A DNA stretch of 64,000 bases from Suillus spraguei (taxonomy: Eukaryota > Basidiomycota > Agaricomycetes > Boletales > Suillaceae), in NCBI GenBank assembly GCA_016800925.1, contig JABCPU010000231.1:44220-108219 (forward strand). Direction: 5' to 3'. Each line of letters begins with the position of its first letter. The first letter of the stretch is position 1. Under the pieces are notes generated by a model. It had not been told where the DNA came from, ran no database searches, and was given only the letters and a program-made list of their open reading frames with translations. Below are positions 58,166 to 64,000 of the stretch, piece by piece. A program made the translations under genes and the position numbers.

Positions 58166-59977
58166 TTAATAATACTCGACAAGCAACTGTACTCTCTCCG
58201 CCTCATTCGTCGGGGAGTGTAAAAGCTCATCCAGTGTCTGAAAACAACAATAAATCAGTACCGCGGACATAATCATAATACAGCAGAACAAATACAACAC
58301 AATAGGACGAGTAGTTAAATGACTCACCTCCCCCACCGATAAGAATCCGTCTACAAGGTCTCCAAGAATGCCCTTCATGCCTTCATCTGCCGCCAGCGCG
58401 GCCCTCGCCTCCTCCCAAGACATCGGCATCCGCCGTGTAATCCCCGCCGTCTCTCTTTCTGCCTCAGTCATCAGCGCAGCGGGCGTGCCACAATCTTGCT
58501 CTACGAGCGGTAATTGAGACTGGATACCAAGTAGCCCAGAGCCGATGAAGCTGGCGAGAACGAGGTAAGGGGAAGACGTGCCATCCATACATCTTATTTC
58601 GAAGTGGTTCTTCGAGGGAACGTTGGTCGCGGGCTTTGGGTCTATAGACGCAGCAGGAACACACAAGCGTATGGGCACCTCACGGTTATCCCTTCCCCAT
58701 CCGACCCATGTTCCGCCGCTCCAGATTCCATCATGCATGCGTGCATAGGAGGCACGTAGGGGGAGCGTGAACGCACAGGAAGCTCGCAGATGTCTGAGTA
58801 CACCAGCAAGGAAGACGCTTTCCAGAGGGGTAATAAGATTGCCTGATGTGCCCGCTGGCGATTGGCTCAGAGTTTGAAGTTCTGAAGGGCGCTTGGAATC
58901 GATAGGGTGCACGGAGATGTGAGTGTGAGCTGCACTGCCGGCTATATGAGAGCGTGAATCAGAGAAGGTAGGGTGTAAATATATTGGCAGAAAAATGATC
59001 GACTACAGTGTGGAACAGACACGTACGGTAATCCACATGTAACTTTGGTGCGAAGGTTGCACGAAATCCGTGTTTGGTTGCCACGTTGGTAATCGTCTCC
59101 CGCGTGTGCACGAGGGCATCAGCAGCTTCAAGAGGCGGGAGTGGACCCGTCACGATCTCGTACTAGCATGTTGTAGTACCGCGTCAGCATACAGAAAGAA
59201 AAAGAGTCGGGTACACGAACCTGCCCCGGCGCCGCTTCAGAATGATACATCATCAGTTCGATTCCGCTATCGATGATCCCACGTGCGATCTCCTCGATCA
59301 CTTCTGTCTCCTTGGTTCCAGAAGGTAGCGCTCGCGTGCTGTTCCACCCGTGTGGATTGACAGCCTCGATCGGATTAGTGCTTTTGAGGAGAATGAATTC
59401 GGTCTCAAATCCAACAAGAAATGCGGCATTGTAAGATTTGGCGGTGCTGAATGTCCAAGTGAGTGCACATTCAACGGGTGTCAGAGAGGACGCACTCGAC
59501 AATACGATTCAGCGTTGATCGTGGACACAGGGGCACACCGGTGCCAAGGACACGACCTGGAGCAGGGACCTTGTCCTGGAACCAGCCCATGATACTTACA
59601 TGTCCCGGTGCGTAGGAACACAACCTTATGGATGCCAAGTCCACGACAAACAGGTACTCCCCTACAGGCCCAAATCCAGATGCGTTCCTGTTAATTACGA
59701 AGCCGAAGACACATTGGGCGATGGTTATACCCGGTCTGGAGGACGCGAGGAGGCGCTGGAAGGAATCGAGAGGGACAACGCGGATGCCAATAGTGTTCGC
59801 TAGATTAACCCAGGTAATGCGCACGGAGTGAATGTTGTACAGTGAAAGGGATTGGACCGGAATGGTGTGAACTTGGATTGTCTGGGGTGAGTAAGGTGCA
59901 TATTGAGGCGAGTTGGACATCATTGCAGATTGCAACGGAGTTAATTGCAATGCGCGTATAACTACGCACTCGGGCAT
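58166..59977 (-). CDS. Glutamine synthetase-domain enzyme (GS type I/FluG-like)
   Basis: Exons: 59977-59496, 59446-59221, 59162-59027, 58941-58328, 58237-58166. They total 1530 nt, or 509 residues; a start at the internal ATG 59923 gives 491 and is equally likely. The N-terminal beta-grasp part is VRITWVNLANTIGIRV. The catalytic domain shows the metal-binding GFETEF, MMYHSEAAPGQYEI, HTHISVH, the arginine region RMHDGIWSGGTWVGWGRDNR and NHFEIRCMDGTSSPY. These place it in the GS superfamily, which joins glutamate or an amine to ATP-activated carboxylate. In fungi this clade is distinct from the nitrogen-assimilating GS II, and the true substrate is uncertain. The first intron uses donor GTGCGT. 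The gene appears intact. Confidence 0.8.
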
Positions 59978-60392
59978 TGAGTCATAACCGCAAGGCTCCG
60001 TAGGAAAATGCCGTTCAAGTTGTGGCTAGTTGCTGCGGTATTAATTACCGCGCCGTTTTGAGCTTAGACTGAATACAATCTATGGTTCGCTTGGGAATTA
60101 GCAGGAGGAACAAACCCAGTTGCCAAGTCCTAAACAGGGCGAGTTAGTAAAATACAAAGCTCGTTTATCGCCTCGAGGGAGAATAAGATATCGTCCGATT
60201 TTCATTTTCTCTAGTTGATCCCAAGGGCGCAAACGGCCTTGAGTAGCTGGCTGTTCCGGGGTCTTCTCAGAGCTGACTTCGGATCATCTGGCGCAAGGCC
60301 AAACACAGAGGTATTTACATGGTATGACTTGTTGAACAGACACGCTGAGCTGTGACACAACGCGGTCACTTCCGGCGGTTAACTTTACATTA
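59978..60392. other. Spacer, GS promoter side
   Basis: No gene is visible. The GS promoter should lie here; it is cut by the Tc1/mariner-type element from 60393. Confidence 0.4.
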
Positions 60393-60822
60393 CAGCAGTT
60401 TGCATAATAAGAGAGGCCGGCGGTATTTTCCAAAAAAGCGTGCATTTGTTTTCGAAAAGTAGTCCTACAAAGATCGATTTTTATCTCAACAACGAAGCAA
60501 GCTATTGACATGGTCCAAGCGACAAAACCGATCAGAAAAATCGAACGCAGACGACCAGCGAAAAAACCAAGCGATTCAGTGAAGTTGGTGGTCACCTGCT
60601 CTCAGAGCCAACAGTCTACAAAGATTGATTTTTATTTCAGTAACGAAGCAAGATAATGACAAGCGGTAAGATACAAACTTGATAAGAACAATGAGGCGCA
60701 GACGACTGTAGAATGAATGGAACGATCTGGCGAAGTGGACACTTGTCTCGTGTCTAGTACTAGTATACAAACCAAATTCACACACATCTCACTTTTCCCG
60801 GTCTGCTACATTGTCTCGCAGG

Positions 60823-61074
60823 ATGGCAAAGGCTCCTGTACGAGTGCGCAAGGTCAAGGAGCCTCGTAAACGCGGCCGTCCTCCGAAAAAGCAATCACAG
60901 CTCCCCAGTGGTACACAGGTGGAAGATCCTTCAAGTCAGGAAGTCGTCTCAAAGACTAAACCACGGCCACGGCCCATTCCACCAAAAAAAGCCTGGCACT
61001 TCGTCAGCAGCCACAATGCCAGGTGGATCCAGCTCCGCACCAGATGTCGGCGGAGCTCTCGTCGACAAAAATGA
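60823..61074 (+). CDS. AT-hook-like basic ORF inside the TIR element
   Basis: 83 codons from an ATG in AGGATGGCA. The N-terminus is basic with KRGRPPKK, an AT-hook core that binds the minor groove of AT-rich DNA. After an A7 run (about 60987) the other frame reads on more naturally (PGTSSAATMPGG, DVGGALVDKNELV), so one base may be extra there and the protein longer. It has no family that I recognise beyond the AT hook. It may be a captured host gene fragment or an accessory ORF of the element. Confidence 0.35.
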   Translation: MAKAPVRVRKVKEPRKRGRPPKKQSQLPSGTQVEDPSSQEVVSKTKPRPRPIPPKKAWHFVSSHNARWIQLRTRCRRSSRRQK

Positions 61075-61199
61075 GTTGGTCGGGTCTATACTTGAGGCCA
61101 ATCTGATACATGTACTCAGCACGTTTATCAAGGTTCCGCTCTCTTGCTTCTCGAGTGATCTATTGCACACATCAATCAAACATCATTGTCAACGAGAAT

Positions 61200-61560
61200 C
61201 AAGACACTAACTTTCTTCCTTGAATATCCCGTGCGATGAAGCATTCGCCAGATGGTGGACAATGACGGGTGTTTCCCGCGAGCCTTGCCAATCTCATCAC
61301 GGAGCTCATCTAGATACATATCACAGCTGCGGGACAAACAGCCATGCCTGTACTTTTATATGTCAGAATTTGCACAGAAAGAGATTGAATATGGACGCAC
61401 CTCGATATCTTCCAAGTCCATCATTCGAGTTCTACCACTCTTACCCCTCTGACTTTCTACGGCTTCCCAGTCAATGTATAGCATCGCGCAATCCTTTCTA
61501 TTGTCGATTTGCTTGCACCAGTGTATGCCATGATTTCAGACGTGTCAAGGGGTGGTAGCA
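61200..61560 (-). pseudogene. Tc1/mariner transposase N-terminal remnant
   Basis: On the minus strand SEIMAYTGASKSTIERIA resembles a helix-turn-helix, and DEIGKARGKHPSLSTIWRML followed by HRTGYSRKK is the second DNA-binding helix region of Tc1/IS630-type transposases. Stops and a frame change separate the pieces. The DDE catalytic domain is missing, so the element is non-autonomous. Confidence 0.65.
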
Positions 61561-61909
61561 TTCGGATGATAATTTCGCATAGTTCTTGCGACGATGTGTG
61601 ACCTTTCATAGTGGGGTAAGGGAGACGTTTGACCGGAGAGAAAAGTGTTGTTGTAGACTGTTGGCTCTAAGAGCAGGTGACCACCAACTTCACCGAATCG
61701 CTTGGTTTTTTTCGCTGGTCGTCTGCGTTCGATTTTTCTGATCAGTTTTGTCGCTTGGACCATGTCAATAGCTTGCTTCGTTGTTGAGATAAAAATTGAT
61801 CTTTGTAGGACTACTTTTCGAAAACAAATGCACGCTTTTTTTGGAAAATACCGGCCTCTCTTATTATGCAAACTGCTGTAAGTTAATCATTGACGTCGAT
61901 ATCGATCTG

Positions 61910-64000
61910 ATGGGCAACGAGAAGAAAAATACAGGTAAAGCAGCTGCAAAGGCGGCGAAAAAGCAAAAAGCCGAAGCCAAGATTGCTAAGAAAGAAAAGA
62001 AGAAGAATAAAAAGTCGACTGATGCACCTCCAGAGGATGAAGATTTGGAGGCTATCCTCGACAAGGTGATTTTCATCGCATGCATCTGGGATCGAGCTAA
62101 CTCAACAGTGCCTGCTAGTAGATCAACCGCGAATGGGAAGATGCGCACAAGGTCACGGAGGAACTAGTCGAGGGGCCACCTTCTCGGCGCGCGAACGCGA
62201 CTCTAACGCCGTGTCCAAGCGGAAACTACTTGTGGTGCATCGGAGGTGAATTCTTCAGCGACGACAAAAAGGCCTACTTTTACAACGATGTCTACCGGTA
62301 CAATCCCGACAAGGATGAGTGGCGCAAGTTCGTGAGCCCTACGTGCCCTGGGCCTCGCAGTGCACATGCCGTTGTCCCTTCGGCAGCTGGAGGAGGAAAG
62401 CTCTTCTTGTTCGGTGGCGAGTTTAGTTCATTGTATCAGAACACGTTCCATCACTACAGGGATTTTTTGGTGCTTTGATATCAGCACTCATTCTTGGGAT
62501 CGCTTGGATACCAAGACCAAACCCAGCGCGAGATCAGGACATCGGTGGGTAAGAAATGCTTTGGTGCCTCCTCTAATTCTCATTATTGTACAGGATGGCA
62601 ATGTGGAAGCACTACATAGTTCTCTTTGGCGGTTTCTATGACCCAGGGCATCGCAGTACGTCTTCAGCGTAGGATGTCACTTGTTCATATTGCACTAACG
62701 TATCTGAGAAATCAAGCTCAATATCTAAACGATACCTGGGTATTTGATACTCAAGAGTATAAATGGCGACAAATTGAATTCAAGGATATTGATCGGAAAC
62801 CGTCGTGCGTTACTCTCCGTTTACTTCTCGGAACTGCACCTAGTCACACATCGATTACTACGCAGCCCAAGAAGCGGGTTCTCATTTCTCTCTACGCCAG
62901 AAGGCATTGTTTTACATGGTATGTATGCAACTTTGTCCTCAGACACCACTTCCCTAAGATGCGACCCGGCATACAGGAGGTTATTGTAAAGAATACTCCA
63001 AAGGTAAACGTCCTATTGGCGTAATGCTCGACGATACCTGGTTTCTCCGGTAGGACTCTTCATCTCCTGCTTTCCATCTCACTTCAGCTTGTACACAGCA
63101 TGTCCCTCGAAACTTCCCAATCTCCATCGTCCACAGTCTCTTCGGATCCACTGAGTTTGAAATGGGAAAAGCGAAAGAAACCATCCTTCGCGCCGCATAT
63201 CCGGAGCGGCAGCACAATGTCTCTGTGGTCAGCCAAGAGTATGGGCGTCATGTTTGGCGGTGTGACAGATGACGACAGGGATGAAGAGAGCCTCGAGAGC
63301 ATATTTTGGAACGATCTGTAAGTCATGGAAGGAGCCCGAGTCAATGTGCAGGTTGTCCTTGCATGGTTTCATGCAGTGTCATCTCGTGAGACGTTGCCTT
63401 GGCTTGCAATTTTATTGATCGTGGAACTGCAGATTGACCAAATCTTATGTAGCTACGGATACCAACTCATTGGTAATGGGCGTTGGCAATCAATGGTACT
63501 CAAGAAGCTGAAAAAAGCCGGGAGAGGTGGAAAGCGAAAGGCTGCAGCTGTTCAGCAAGGAGGACCTGAATTTTCGGACGGAGATGACGATCCAGTCAAG
63601 ACACAAGAGGCCAAGAACACCGAGGTTCGATTCCGCTCATGCAGGCGGTATTGGATATTGAAATGAGACTAGCAGGACCCGGATGTTGATCCTGATGACC
63701 CAATATTGACAACCCCAATACCACGATACAATGCTATGCTAGCTGTACTGAGGAATACATTGTACATGTACGTGGATCTTTGTTAATACTATTTTGTACT
63801 ATCTGAATCGTTCTCCCCTATATCAGCTATGGTGGCATCTTTGAGCGTGGGTCAAGGGAATACACACTCGACGATTTCTATTCGATACAGCTCGAGAAGC
63901 TCGAACGGTACACGTGCCTCAAGCACAGCGGCATCATTATCCCAGCAAGGGCGACGAGAGTAGCAGCGACGAGGATGACGAGGTGGAGAGAGTGACGAGG
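61910..64000 (+). CDS. KEL3: Kelch-repeat protein, KEL3/KLHDC4 type (3' end outside window)
   Basis: Exons: 61910-62065, 62122-62544, 62594-62655, 62717-62804, 62866-62918, 62977-63049, 63099-63317, 63453-63624, 63673-63767, 63827-beyond 64000. The N-terminus is a lysine-rich coil ([20 protein letters not shown]) followed by [11 protein letters not shown]. Kelch blades follow: [67 protein letters not shown] and [18 protein letters not shown]. The order matches yeast Kel3 and animal KLHDC4; the molecular role is poorly known. Two frame changes remain: a T6 run at 62463-62468 (one too many) and a C3 run at 63941-63943 (one too few; the acidic S/D/E-rich tail lies in the other frame). A Tc1-type element ends 31 bp before the ATG, so its arm must contribute to the 5' UTR or promoter. 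Confidence 0.8.

Larger units (their letters stand above)
60393..61878. mobile_element. Tc1/mariner-type element with long (about 225 bp) TIRs
   Basis: The left end begins CAGCAGTTTGCATAATAAG and the right end is its inverse. Each is flanked by TA (60391-60392 and 61879-61880), the Tc1/mariner target duplication. The arms (60393-about 60620 and about 61650-61878) are nearly identical inverted repeats. Inside, the minus strand keeps a transposase remnant and the plus strand has an AT-hook ORF. The right end is 31 bp upstream of the start codon of the KEL3-like gene. Confidence 0.8.

Noticed and set aside
59447..59495. Apparent frameshift in the glutamine synthetase gene between RIV and AKSYNAAF
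   Set aside because: A 49-nt intron with donor GTGCGT and acceptor CAG joins the frames exactly, so no sequence error is needed.

Overview
This is nuclear DNA from a filamentous fungus, most likely a mushroom-forming basidiomycete (Agaricomycetes). The reasons are many short introns (about 45-65 nt), Boletales/Agaricales-type multi-gene WD40 families, a polyporopepsin-like aspartic protease, a fungal rhodopsin/Pth11-like membrane protein pair, a chromodomain Ty3/gypsy element, a Ty1/copia element, LINE tails and MITEs. The genus is not determined; Boletales (Suillus-like) is only a guess from the C-terminal tails of the WD40 proteins. Gene models were spliced by eye, and most close in frame across every junction.

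Layout. 1-3.7 kb: old repeats, including a TIR element at 1221-2241. 3.7-10.0 kb: a Nup188-type nucleoporin on the minus strand, with two apparent 1-nt frame breaks. 10.4-23.2 kb: three direct copies of a 3.6-4 kb segment, each with a minus-strand WD40-TPR gene, separated by scrap (a WD40 relic, a Nup188 fragment, a 273-bp MITE). 23.2-24.6 and 34.5-35.8 kb: two copies of a rhodopsin-like membrane-protein gene. 24.9-26.6 kb: fold-back and MITE elements. 26.9-27.9 kb: an alpha/beta hydrolase with an 11-nt microexon. 28.3-29.1 kb: a tandem array of tRNA-Ser-derived sequences. 29.9-43.9 kb: a second WD40 family with three full genes and one pseudogene broken by a solo LTR and a LINE tail; a secreted aspartic protease lies among them. 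44.8-45.6 kb: a decayed copy of Nup188 including its promoter.

45.75-53.32 kb: a nearly full-length chromovirus (Ty3/gypsy) with two LTRs but an inactivated pol. It abuts a 5'-truncated Ty1/copia element (53.3-56.0 kb) that carries a second copy of the 273-bp MITE. 56.0-57.85 kb: a protein with a STAND/NLR-type N-terminus and a ubiquitin-like segment, with a solo LTR in one intron. 58.2-60.0 kb: a glutamine synthetase-domain enzyme. 60.4-61.9 kb: a Tc1/mariner-type element with TIRs of about 225 bp. 61.9 kb to the window end: the first part of a KEL3/KLHDC4-type Kelch gene.

The housekeeping genes (Nup188, KEL3-like, GS) are islands in a region remodelled by segmental duplication and transposons. 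Several broken reading frames, in conserved genes and in transposons, would be repaired by one extra base in a C or G run, which suggests consensus errors. Stops in the retroelements instead fit CpG-to-TpG decay. GC-AG introns recur in two unrelated gene families.
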